Source of the DNA: DATARH01 sp050246595
GTDB taxonomy: Bacteria > Pseudomonadota > Alphaproteobacteria > ATCC43930 > CGMCC-115725
Length of the DNA stretch: 5,315 nucleotides
Reading direction: 5' to 3'
Assembly: GCA_050246595.1 (NCBI GenBank)
Contig: JBFWVT010000138.1
Span: 1 to 5,315 of the forward strand
Shown here in pieces: positions 1 to 5,315 of the stretch. Every line of letters starts with the position of its first letter. The stretch's first letter is position 1. A model generated the notes under the pieces. That model was not told the DNA's origin and did no database searches. It saw only the letters and a program-made list of their open reading frames with translations. The translations under genes were made by a program, and so were the position numbers.

Positions 1-32
1 TCTCGCAAATCCTGTGAATAGGGTCTGGGCAT
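1..32 (-). CDS. IS630-family transposase, N-terminal fragment cut by the window edge
   Basis: Read on the minus strand from an ATG at 32-30, this gives MPRPYSQDLR and then runs off the window. A start of the form M-x-(R/K)-P-Y-S-x-D-L-R is the usual beginning of IS630-family transposases, whose N-terminal helix-turn-helix domain precedes a DDE catalytic domain. The enzyme cuts and pastes the element into TA dinucleotides. Only ten full codons are visible, so intactness cannot be judged. A second in-frame ATG at 62-60 would add ten residues (MLAGGRRPAR); I prefer 32 because family members normally start at the PYS motif. A 7-pair hairpin (36-42 with 55-61) lies between the two candidate starts. 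The gene points away from the transporter operon, so its own transcript would not read into it. The fragment is too short for the identity to be more than probable. Confidence 0.72.
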   Translation of the reverse strand, partial: MPRPYSQDLR

Positions 33-127
33 GCGTGCTGGCCGCCGCCCCCCAGCCAGCATCTTGCGCAGAGATCCCCGCGCCGGGGAACCCCTATCCC
101 GTTTCAACCAGACCCGATCACACTCTA
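1..127 (-). mobile_element. Outer (transposase 5') end of an IS630-family insertion sequence
   Basis: The transposase start at 32 implies that the terminal inverted repeat lies within roughly 100 bases to the right. The best candidate edge is the TA at 126-127: reading inward on the minus strand from there gives GAGTGTGATCGGGTCTGG followed by a leader rich in short hairpins (CCCCG 76-80 with CGGGG 84-88; 36-42 with 55-61). IS630 elements insert at TA and duplicate it, and I recall alphaproteobacterial members with GAG-beginning ends. The other end of the element is outside the window, so the inverted repeat cannot be matched here. The presence of an element is fairly secure if the transposase call holds; the exact boundary is inference. 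Confidence 0.5.
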
Positions 128-250
128 AGGGCTATATCCCGGTCTTTTCTGGGTCAGATGACGCGTCTCTCATGTCGCCGTCAAGTATCACGTTACCGGA
201 TTGGCGCACAAAATACCTGTCTGCGCTTCTGCCGTATACCATATAACAAT

Positions 251-292
251 TCTGACTCCTCAAGAACATAATAGGAACTTAGCCGAGTCAGA
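251..292. repeat. 8-bp perfect inverted repeat in the AT-rich leader
   Basis: TCTGACTC at 251-258 is matched exactly by GAGTCAGA at 285-292, with 26 bases between. The arms sit in the most AT-rich stretch of the window. They could form a stem with a long loop, act as two half-sites for a regulator, or be a trace of an old insertion. Arm length is modest, so chance is a real alternative. Confidence 0.4.
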
Positions 293-639
293 CATTTCTG
301 CATCAGGAAGTGATTCCAATTCCCCAAGAGTCAACCCTTCTATAGGCACCGACCGGCAGGCTGCTGCGTATTGAGGCAAGTATATTATTGTCCCCATTAG
401 CGGGCATTGCTGCTCCATCATTTGAACGGTCTCGGTTGGAGGGAAACCGGATTCCTCCCATCAATATCGCCACCTGATTTGGACAATCGATTTCGTGTGC
501 GTGGTGGGGACGGCAAGTAAACGGGACTGGAGACCAGCGACAGACACAGCACTCGCTGCGTCGATACCCAGATACGCAATCAGCGCCGGACGGCTCTTGT
601 GTGCCGGCGCGGTTCCCTCTAAAGATCGGCGAGGAGGCG

Positions 640-674
640 CCAAAACGCGTTTCCGACAGGCGCTTTGGGGAGGA
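640..674 (+). promoter_or_regulatory. Ribosome binding site of the binding-protein gene, overlapped by an upstream hairpin
   Basis: GGGGAGGA at 667-674 is a strong Shine-Dalgarno sequence 7 bases before the ATG at 682, and it decides that start. Just upstream, CCAAAACGC (640-648) can pair with GCGCTTTGG (660-668): eight pairs with one A-C mismatch and an 11-base loop. The 3' arm takes in the first two G of the Shine-Dalgarno sequence, so the fold could partly limit ribosome access. The ribosome site is clear; the regulatory role of the hairpin is inference. Confidence 0.6.
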
Positions 675-681
675 ATGTGCC

Positions 682-2016
682 ATGCGTCGCCGTGTCACTC
701 GCCGTGACTTTCTACAGCTTTCGGGCGTCGGCGCCACTATCGCCGCGACCGGCGGGTTGGCCGGCATTCTAGCGTCGGGGCGCGCCCCGGCCTATGCGCA
801 GCAGACGACGATCCATTGGCTGCGCTGGAACGATTTTGTCCCCGCTTCGGACCAGCTGCTGCGCAACAAGATCGCGCCCGAGGCGGCGAAAGCGCTTGGT
901 ATCAAGCTCAATATCGAAACCATCAACGCCAATGACATCCAGGCGCGCATTACCTCGGCCGTGCAATCCGGCACCGGCCCCGACATCATCTGCGCACTGA
1001 ATAACTGGCCGCAGCTTTATGCCGACAGCGTCGTCGATGTCAGCGATATCGCGAACGAGATCGGCAACGCGCAGGGCGGGTTTTACGACACATCGAAAAC
1101 CGTTGCCAGCAACGGCCAGAAATGGATCGCGGTGCCGTGGTGCATTGTCGGTGTCGCGTTGACGAACCGCAAATCGTGGTTCGCCGATGTCGGTTACTCC
1201 GATGGCAAAGCGCCGGACACCTGGGAAAGCTATCTCGCGGCCGGCAAGAAACTGAAGACCATGAGCCGGCCGTTCGGGCAAACGCTGGGCCATACGTTTG
1301 GCGACGCGCCGGCGTTCTGGTATCCGTTTCTGTGGTCGTGGGGCGGCAAGGAGGTCGAGGCCGACGGCAAGACGGTTGTGCTCAACAGCCCTGCGACTGT
1401 GGATTCGGTGAAGTTCGCGGTTTCCGCCTGGAAGGACGCGTATGACGATGGCGGGCTGGCCTGGGACGATTCGAACAACAATCGCGCCTTTCTCTCCGGC
1501 ACGGTGTCTTCGACGTTGAACGGCGCGTCGATCTATATCGAATCAAAACGCAAACCTGATTCATACAGGACCGCCGACGGCAAGCCGATCAAGGACGACA
1601 TCTTCCACTCGATATTGCCCAAGGGGCCGGCCGGGCAGTTCAGCTATCACGTGCCGTTTTCCAACATGCTGATGGGGTATTCGAAAAACCAGCCTCCGGC
1701 GAAGGAATTCCTGCGCTGGATCAGCTCGACCCCGGTCTATGCGCCGTGGTTCGAATCGCAGCAGGGCTTCTCGGTCGGTGCGACGACCGAGTGGGAGAAG
1801 TCGAAGGTCTGGGAGGAGGACCCGGTCATGGGTCCCTACCGTCTCGCGGCGCGCAGCGGCCGGTTCGCCGGCTATGCCGGGCCTTCCGGACGCAACGCGG
1901 CCGAAGCGGTCACCAAATATATCATCGTTGATATGTACGCGAAGGCGGTTCAGGGCATGGCGCCCGAGGATTCGGTCAAATGGGCGCATGAGCAGCTCGT
2001 GAAGATTTACGGCTAG
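682..2016 (+). CDS. CUT1-type ABC transporter, extracellular solute-binding protein (Tat-exported)
   Basis: 444-residue family 1 solute-binding protein that captures a carbohydrate-like ligand in the periplasm and hands it to the two permeases encoded next. The N-terminus is a twin-arginine signal: T-R-R-D-F-L-Q at residues 6-12, a hydrophobic stretch over about 13-31, and a likely cut after AYA at residue 39. No lipobox cysteine is present, so it should be soluble. Total length fits the usual 400-450 residues of the family. The mature part is rich in aromatics, with 17 tryptophans (for example W213, W218, W220), as expected for stacking against sugar rings, plus two cysteines, C104 and C154. 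I chose ATG 682 over the in-frame GTG at 601, which would put 27 extra residues before the signal, because 682 has a strong ribosome site and places the twin arginines near the start. First gene of the operon. The substrate is unknown: sugar, polyol or sugar phosphate are all possible. Confidence 0.93.
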   Translation: MRRRVTRRDFLQLSGVGATIAATGGLAGILASGRAPAYAQQTTIHWLRWNDFVPASDQLLRNKIAPEAAKALGIKLNIETINANDIQARITSAVQSGTGPDIICALNNWPQLYADSVVDVSDIANEIGNAQGGFYDTSKTVASNGQKWIAVPWCIVGVALTNRKSWFADVGYSDGKAPDTWESYLAAGKKLKTMSRPFGQTLGHTFGDAPAFWYPFLWSWGGKEVEADGKTVVLNSPATVDSVKFAVSAWKDAYDDGGLAWDDSNNNRAFLSGTVSSTLNGASIYIESKRKPDSYRTADGKPIKDDIFHSILPKGPAGQFSYHVPFSNMLMGYSKNQPPAKEFLRWISSTPVYAPWFESQQGFSVGATTEWEKSKVWEEDPVMGPYRLAARSGRFAGYAGPSGRNAAEAVTKYIIVDMYAKAVQGMAPEDSVKWAHEQLVKIYG

Positions 2017-2019
2017 ATT

Positions 2020-2037
2020 CCGGCGCCGCCGGGGGGA
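2020..2037 (+). promoter_or_regulatory. Intercistronic GC hairpin joined to the first permease ribosome binding site
   Basis: Three bases after the binding-protein stop codon, CCGGC (2020-2024) pairs with GCCGG (2028-2032) around a GCC loop. Two further G-T pairs could extend the stem. The run GGGGGGA at 2031-2037 is the likely Shine-Dalgarno sequence of the next gene, 6 bases before its ATG, so the 3' arm overlaps it. Hairpins between the binding-protein and permease genes of importer operons commonly raise the binding-protein level by protecting the upstream message or lowering downstream translation. The fold is seen; that role is inferred. Confidence 0.5.
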
Positions 2038-2043
2038 CCGCAT

Positions 2044-2988
2044 ATGGCGACGATCGACCAGGCGGCAGGAACAAGAGCCTATGCCGAGTTGCCGCGGCGC
2101 GGCCCGATTACGCGGGCACTCGAAGACGAGCGCTGGCTTGCAGCCGTGCTGCTGCTGCCGACGATCGTTCTGCTCGGGCTGTTTATCGCCTATCCGTTTG
2201 TGAAAGGCGTGCTGCTGGCGGTGACCGATACAAAGGTCGGGGTCGAGGGCCAATTTGTCGGCCTCGATAATTTTCGCAAATTGTGGGATGACAGCATCTT
2301 CCACGTCGCGGTCTACAATACGTTTCTCTACACATTCGTCACGACGGTGTTCAAGATGGCCCTCGGGCTTTGGCTGGCGCTGCTGCTGAACCGGCATTTC
2401 CGAGGCAAAGCGTTTGTGCGGGCCTTCATTCTGCTGCCGTTCATCATTCCGACGGTTCTTTCGACTTTTGCCTGGAAGTGGATGTTCGACCCGACTTTCA
2501 GCGTCCTGAACTGGATTCTGTTCCAGACCGGGCTGATAGACAGCCGCATCAATTGGCTCGGCGACCCCGATCTAGCGATGATCTCGGTAATGATCGTCAA
2601 TATCTGGCGCGGCGTGCCGTTTTTCGCGATCACCCTGCTTGCCGGGCTGCAGACGATCAGTCCCGAGTTGCATGAAGCGGCGGCGATCGACGGCGCCCGG
2701 GCGTGGAACCGGTTCCGCCACGTAACCTGGCCGCTGTTGTTGCCGGTGACGATGGTTGTTGTGCTGTTCTCGGTCATCCAGACCTTTGCCGATTTCCAGC
2801 TTGTCTATGTCCTGACCGGCGGCGGTCCGGCGAATGCGACGCATCTCTTCGCGACCTACGCCTATCAGATCGGCGTCGGGACGGGGCTGTTGAGCGAGGG
2901 AGCAGCGGTGTCGCTGGCGATCTTCCCGGTGCTGCTGCTCGTCGTGATTATCCAGCTTCTGTACATCCGCCGGGTGGAGACGGTCTGA
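2044..2988 (+). CDS. CUT1 ABC transporter permease, MalF/UgpA-like
   Basis: 314-residue inner-membrane protein forming half of the import channel with the next gene product. Six hydrophobic segments can be seen at about residues 32-54, 91-115, 124-147, 176-200, 234-252 and 287-307, the usual six-helix core of CUT1 permeases of this length. It lacks the extra N-terminal helices and large periplasmic loop of enteric MalF, so UgpA-like is the closer comparison. The cytoplasmic coupling loop is intact: E211-A-A-A-I-D-G217 leading to P234, the EAA motif that docks on the ATPase. An F-A-D-F-Q stretch (248-252) and G-G-G-P (259-262) are also typical of this subunit. The start follows a GGGGGGA ribosome site 6 bases away. 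It begins 27 bases after the binding-protein gene, in the same operon. The 30-residue lead before the first helix is hydrophilic. Confidence 0.95.
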   Translation: MATIDQAAGTRAYAELPRRGPITRALEDERWLAAVLLLPTIVLLGLFIAYPFVKGVLLAVTDTKVGVEGQFVGLDNFRKLWDDSIFHVAVYNTFLYTFVTTVFKMALGLWLALLLNRHFRGKAFVRAFILLPFIIPTVLSTFAWKWMFDPTFSVLNWILFQTGLIDSRINWLGDPDLAMISVMIVNIWRGVPFFAITLLAGLQTISPELHEAAAIDGARAWNRFRHVTWPLLLPVTMVVVLFSVIQTFADFQLVYVLTGGGPANATHLFATYAYQIGVGTGLLSEGAAVSLAIFPVLLLVVIIQLLYIRRVETV

Positions 2989-2991
2989 GCC

Positions 2992-3843
2992 ATGATCGAA
3001 GGGGCACGCTGGCGCATCTGGGTGTTCTACAACATCCCGTTGATCCTGTTTGTCATCGGGCTGCTGTTTCCCTTCTACTGGATGATCGTCACCAGCTTCC
3101 GGCCCGACAGCGAGTTGTACCGGCCGTGGAACGCAGCGAACTACACACCATTTTGGACGCTCAACCCGACTCTTGTTCATACCCGTGAATTGCTGACCGA
3201 GACGCTGTTCACAACCTGGTTGATCAACACAATGATCATCGCAATCGTCTCGACGGTGATCTCGCTGATTTGCGGTCTTTTCGCCGGCTATGCGCTGTCG
3301 CGGCTTAAATTTCCGTTTGCCGGCGGTATCGGCACCGGCATCTTTATCACCTATCTCGTGCCGCAGACGCTGCTGTTTATTCCACTTGCCGATGTCATTC
3401 GCAATTTCAAGCTTGGCGATACGCCCTGGGCGCTGATTCTGACCTATCCGACCTTTCTGATTCCGTTCTGTACCTGGTTGATGATGGGCTACTTCAAATC
3501 GATCCCGAAGGAGCTGGAGGAATGCGCCCGGATCGACGGCGCGCCGCGCTGGAAGGCGATGATGTACATTATCTTTCCGATCGCGGTTCCAGGTATTTTG
3601 TCGGCCGGTATCTTCGCGTTCACGCTGTCGTGGAACGAATTCATCTATGCGCTGGTATTCCTGTCCTCGCCCGAGCAGAAGACCGTGCCGGTCGGTGTGA
3701 CATCCGAACTGGTACGCGGCGACGTGTTCTATTGGGGGCAGCTGATGGCCGGCGCCCTGTTGGGGTCGATCCCGGTCGCGTTTGTATACTCATTTTTTGT
3801 CGAGCATTACGTATCCGGCATCACCGGCTCGGTAAAGGGATAG
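2992..3843 (+). CDS. CUT1 ABC transporter permease, MalG/UgpE-like
   Basis: 283-residue inner-membrane protein, the second half of the channel. Hydrophobic segments lie at about residues 10-33, 79-103, 113-135, 146-165, 202-222 and 250-272. MalG-type landmarks are present: F-P-F-Y-W-M at 26-31, then T-S-F-R-P at 34-38 just after the first helix; G-Y-A-L-S-R-L at 99-105; and S-W-N-E-F at 213-217 in the fifth helix. The EAA coupling loop reads E177-C-A-R-I-D-G183 through P200, with cysteine in place of the first alanine, a mild variation of the motif. Length is normal for the family. The ATG is 3 bases after the preceding stop, so translation is probably coupled; a GGAG at 2976-2979 inside the upstream gene is a rather distant ribosome site, which supports coupling. 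It acts as a heterodimer with the upstream permease. Confidence 0.95.
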   Translation: MIEGARWRIWVFYNIPLILFVIGLLFPFYWMIVTSFRPDSELYRPWNAANYTPFWTLNPTLVHTRELLTETLFTTWLINTMIIAIVSTVISLICGLFAGYALSRLKFPFAGGIGTGIFITYLVPQTLLFIPLADVIRNFKLGDTPWALILTYPTFLIPFCTWLMMGYFKSIPKELEECARIDGAPRWKAMMYIIFPIAVPGILSAGIFAFTLSWNEFIYALVFLSSPEQKTVPVGVTSELVRGDVFYWGQLMAGALLGSIPVAFVYSFFVEHYVSGITGSVKG

Positions 3844-3849
3844 GCGTCA

Positions 3850-4941
3850 ATGTCTCAGGTTGTCATGCGCAGCCTCAACAAGAAATACGACGAGGTGCAT
3901 GCGGTCAAGGACGTCAATCTCGATATTCATGACAAGGAGTTTGTCGTGCTGGTCGGCCCGTCCGGGTGCGGCAAGACGACAACACTGCGCATGGTGGCCG
4001 GGCTTGAAACCATCACCTCGGGGCGCATCCTTATCGACGATCAAATCGTCAACGATCTGGCACCGATGGACCGCGATATCGCAATGGTGTTTCAGAATTA
4101 TGCGCTTTATCCGCATATGAGCGTCTATGACAATATGGCGTTCGGCCTGAAGATGCGGAAATTCGACAAGGCCGAAATCCGCAAGCGGGTACACGAAGCC
4201 GCTGAAATTCTCGGCATTCACGAATACCTCCGGCGCAAACCGCGGCAGCTGTCGGGCGGTCAGCGCCAACGGGTTGCCTTGGGCAGGGCGATCGTGCGCC
4301 ACCCCCGCGTGTTTCTGTTCGACGAGCCGCTGTCGAACCTCGACGCGAAGCTCCGCGTCCAGATGCGCGTCGAACTGAAAAAGCTGCACGAGCGGCTCGG
4401 GACGACGGCGATTTACGTTACGCACGATCAGGTCGAGGCGATGACCTTGGGCGACCGGGTTGTCGTGATGCGCGACGGCTGGGTGCAGCAGGTGGGCGAC
4501 CCGATGGAGCTGTACAACGAGCCGGCCAACCGTTTCGTCGCTGGATTTATCGGCTCGCCGGCGATGAACTTTGCACCGGTCCGCATCGCGGTCGAGAATG
4601 GTGGGCTGTGGGCGATCGGTGACGGTATTCGCCTCCAGGTGCCGGTGCCGATGACAAACCGCCTCGGACCCTATGCCGGGCGTGACGTGACGTTGGGGCT
4701 CCGCCCGGAGGATTTGCACATCGCTTCTGAGGCTGATTCGGCCGAGTTGACGCTCGATGCGGTTGTCGAGGTCGTCGAGCGGCTCGGCCCCGAAATCCTG
4801 CTCGACATCGCAGTCGGGAGAGTGACGATGGTCGCCTCGGTCGAGCCTACGGCTACGGCCAAGGTGCACGAGCACCTCCGTCTTGGTGTCAACCCGCACC
4901 GCCTGCACTTCTTTGATGATGTTACCGAAAACGCTATCTGA
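3850..4941 (+). CDS. CUT1 ABC transporter ATP-binding protein, MalK/UgpC family
   Basis: 363-residue ATPase that works as a homodimer on the cytoplasmic face and powers import through the two permeases. All catalytic motifs are intact: Walker A GPSGCGKTT at 36-44, Q-loop Q82, signature LSGGQRQR at 134-141, Walker B V-F-L-F-D158-E159-P, D-loop S-N-L-D at 162-165, and switch histidine H192. After G-F-I-G-S-P-A-M-N-F (232-241) comes a C-terminal OB-fold/TOBE regulatory region of about 120 residues, with G-L-R-P-E at 283-287, as in MalK, UgpC and MsmX. Length matches the family. In MalK this domain can receive regulatory signals, but that cannot be concluded here. The ATG lies 6 bases after the second permease stop with an AAGGGA ribosome site at 3835-3840. 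Last gene of the operon. Having its own ATPase means the system need not share one from elsewhere. Confidence 0.96.
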   Translation: MSQVVMRSLNKKYDEVHAVKDVNLDIHDKEFVVLVGPSGCGKTTTLRMVAGLETITSGRILIDDQIVNDLAPMDRDIAMVFQNYALYPHMSVYDNMAFGLKMRKFDKAEIRKRVHEAAEILGIHEYLRRKPRQLSGGQRQRVALGRAIVRHPRVFLFDEPLSNLDAKLRVQMRVELKKLHERLGTTAIYVTHDQVEAMTLGDRVVVMRDGWVQQVGDPMELYNEPANRFVAGFIGSPAMNFAPVRIAVENGGLWAIGDGIRLQVPVPMTNRLGPYAGRDVTLGLRPEDLHIASEADSAELTLDAVVEVVERLGPEILLDIAVGRVTMVASVEPTATAKVHEHLRLGVNPHRLHFFDDVTENAI

Positions 4942-4952
4942 ACTTCACCCAC

Positions 4953-4977
4953 CGACTTAGAGCACCTTGCTCTGTCG
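4953..4977 (+). terminator. Hairpin just after the operon, possible terminator or 3' stabiliser
   Basis: CGAC (4953-4956) pairs with GTCG (4974-4977), and AGAGCA (4959-4964) pairs with TGCTCT (4968-4973) around a 3-base loop. Two T at 4957-4958 bulge out, giving ten Watson-Crick pairs. It starts 11 bases after the ATPase stop, where an operon terminator would be expected. No T run follows, so it is not a textbook intrinsic terminator. It may protect the 3' end in a Rho-dependent arrangement, or be the edge of a repeat. Confidence 0.45.
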
Positions 4978-5315
4978 CAAGCCTCGAGCGGGAAGCCCAA
5001 GCAGGCCAAGGTGATTGATGTTGTAAACCACCCTGAGGAGTGCCTGTGTGGGCTGAGTGAGTTCAGTCGTGGCGGGCAGGACATCCCGCGTCGTAATTGC
5101 CTCTCCGGGTCCACTCCCGCTTATGGCCGCCCAATGGTGGCAGCAACCGCTCTGTGGCTCCACCCCAAGCCGAAAGCGGCCAGAGGAGGCTCATTGCGGC
5201 AAGCACAGCCCGTCTATCGAGACTGCCGAGCGATGCCGTCCGATTGGCCATTACCCGTTCGGATTTCCGGTCGCCACACCGGGTACGGAGAACCGGTTGA
5301 GATAAGTCGCCAAAC
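4978..5315. other. Gene-free right flank with small hairpins
   Basis: About 340 bases with no gene I can support. Both strands hold short open frames, but none has a recognisable domain or a good ribosome site. Small structures can be seen: GCGGG 5072-5076 with CCCGC 5085-5089; a nested pair with CCGCT 5147-5151 and AGCGG 5175-5179 outside GGCT 5156-5159 and AGCC 5168-5171; and the palindrome AACCGGTT at 5291-5298. The general look, with overlapping frames of odd composition on both strands, recalls dispersed non-coding repeats of Hyphomicrobiales, but that comparison is from memory only. No tRNA, CRISPR or transposase signature is visible. Confidence 0.45.

Larger units (their letters stand above)
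128..681. other. Long gene-free leader upstream of the transporter operon
   Basis: About 550 bases lie between the proposed insertion-sequence edge and the first operon start. I see no convincing gene on either strand: the open frames have no recognisable motif and no good ribosome binding site. Base composition drops sharply, with about half G+C over 181-420 and 22 of 60 bases in 241-300. The operon promoter and any operator should lie here, but no good -35/-10 pair at normal spacing stands out. TATAAC at 242-247 and TATATT at 381-386 are -10-like without a matching -35. Visible structure is the inverted repeat 251-292, alternative short hairpins at 433-458, and a hairpin reaching the ribosome binding site at 640-668. 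Confidence 0.6.

Noticed and set aside
14..271. 85-codon plus-strand frame (and the shorter 31-246 frame) at the left edge
   Set aside because: It runs antisense over the transposase start and across the proposed insertion-sequence boundary, and has no family resemblance.
360..400. Promoter around TTGAGG (371-376) and TATATT (381-386)
   Set aside because: The two boxes are only 4 bases apart, far from the usual 16-18, so they cannot form one sigma-70 promoter.
601..681. In-frame GTG at 601 as the start of the binding-protein gene
   Set aside because: It would put 27 mostly charged residues before the Tat signal, has no good ribosome site directly upstream, and is outcompeted by ATG 682 with GGGGAGGA at ideal spacing.
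303..767. 154-codon frame on the minus strand
   Set aside because: It overlaps the start of the binding-protein gene, has no recognisable motif and its composition looks random; no ribosome site supports it.
1561..2397. 278-codon minus-strand frame spanning the binding-protein/permease junction
   Set aside because: It is a shadow of two well-supported genes on the other strand, with arginine-rich, motif-free composition.
3847..4908. 353-codon minus-strand frame opposite the ATPase gene
   Set aside because: It is rich in His, Arg and Asp, as expected from the reverse of a GC-rich gene; the plus strand encodes an intact ATPase with every motif.
122..4973. CTTAGAG near both flanks (minus strand near 128, plus strand near 4956) as paired ends of one element carrying the operon
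   Set aside because: The similarity is only seven bases. The left copy belongs to an element extending to the left, away from the operon, so the geometry does not make a composite element.
5063..5251. Minus-strand frame starting MANRTASLGSLDRRAVLAAM, resembling a short signal peptide, and the overlapping frames at 4957-5163 and 5057-5305
   Set aside because: The hydrophobic start is short, the rest has no domain, and other frames of similar length overlap it on both strands. It is more likely non-coding repeat or decayed sequence.
5291..5298. AACCGGTT palindrome as an operator
   Set aside because: An 8-base palindrome with no symmetric extension and no neighbouring promoter or gene start in the window is expected by chance.

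Overview
The window carries one complete, tightly packed operon for an ABC (ATP-binding cassette) importer of the CUT1 carbohydrate-uptake type, reading left to right from 682 to 4941. A piece of an insertion sequence lies at the left edge, and about 375 bases with no recognisable gene lie on the right. High G+C in the genes (41 of 60 bases in 841-900, for example), a long antisense frame over a gene, MalK-type ATPase features and a Tat-exported binding protein all fit an alphaproteobacterium. Hyphomicrobiales (Bradyrhizobium or Rhodopseudomonas-like) or Rhodospirillales is my guess. Nothing here fixes the genus.

Layout. 1-32 (minus) is the first ten codons of an IS630-family transposase, which runs off the left edge; the outer end of that element is probably near the TA at 126-127. 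128-681 is a leader of about 550 bases with no gene. It is clearly poorer in G+C than the operon (only 22 of 60 bases in 241-300) and holds several short inverted repeats but no promoter I can name. 682-2016 is the periplasmic solute-binding protein, 2044-2988 and 2992-3843 are the two membrane permeases (MalF-like and MalG-like), and 3850-4941 is the ATPase with a MalK-type C-terminal domain. Gaps between genes are 27, 3 and 6 bases. A 10-pair hairpin at 4953-4977, 11 bases after the last stop, may end the transcript or protect its 3' end. 4978-5315 has small hairpins and shadow frames only.

How the genes work together. The binding protein captures a solute in the periplasm and delivers it to a channel made of the two permeases. 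Two copies of the ATPase drive import through the EAA loops of the permeases. The family points to a sugar, oligosaccharide, polyol or sugar phosphate, but no catabolic enzyme or regulator lies in the window, so the substrate cannot be named.

I find no clear evidence of a novel system. The points most worth a second look are the IS630 boundary beside the leader, the GC-rich hairpin between the binding-protein and first permease genes, the hairpin whose 3' arm overlaps the first ribosome binding site, and the unexplained right flank.
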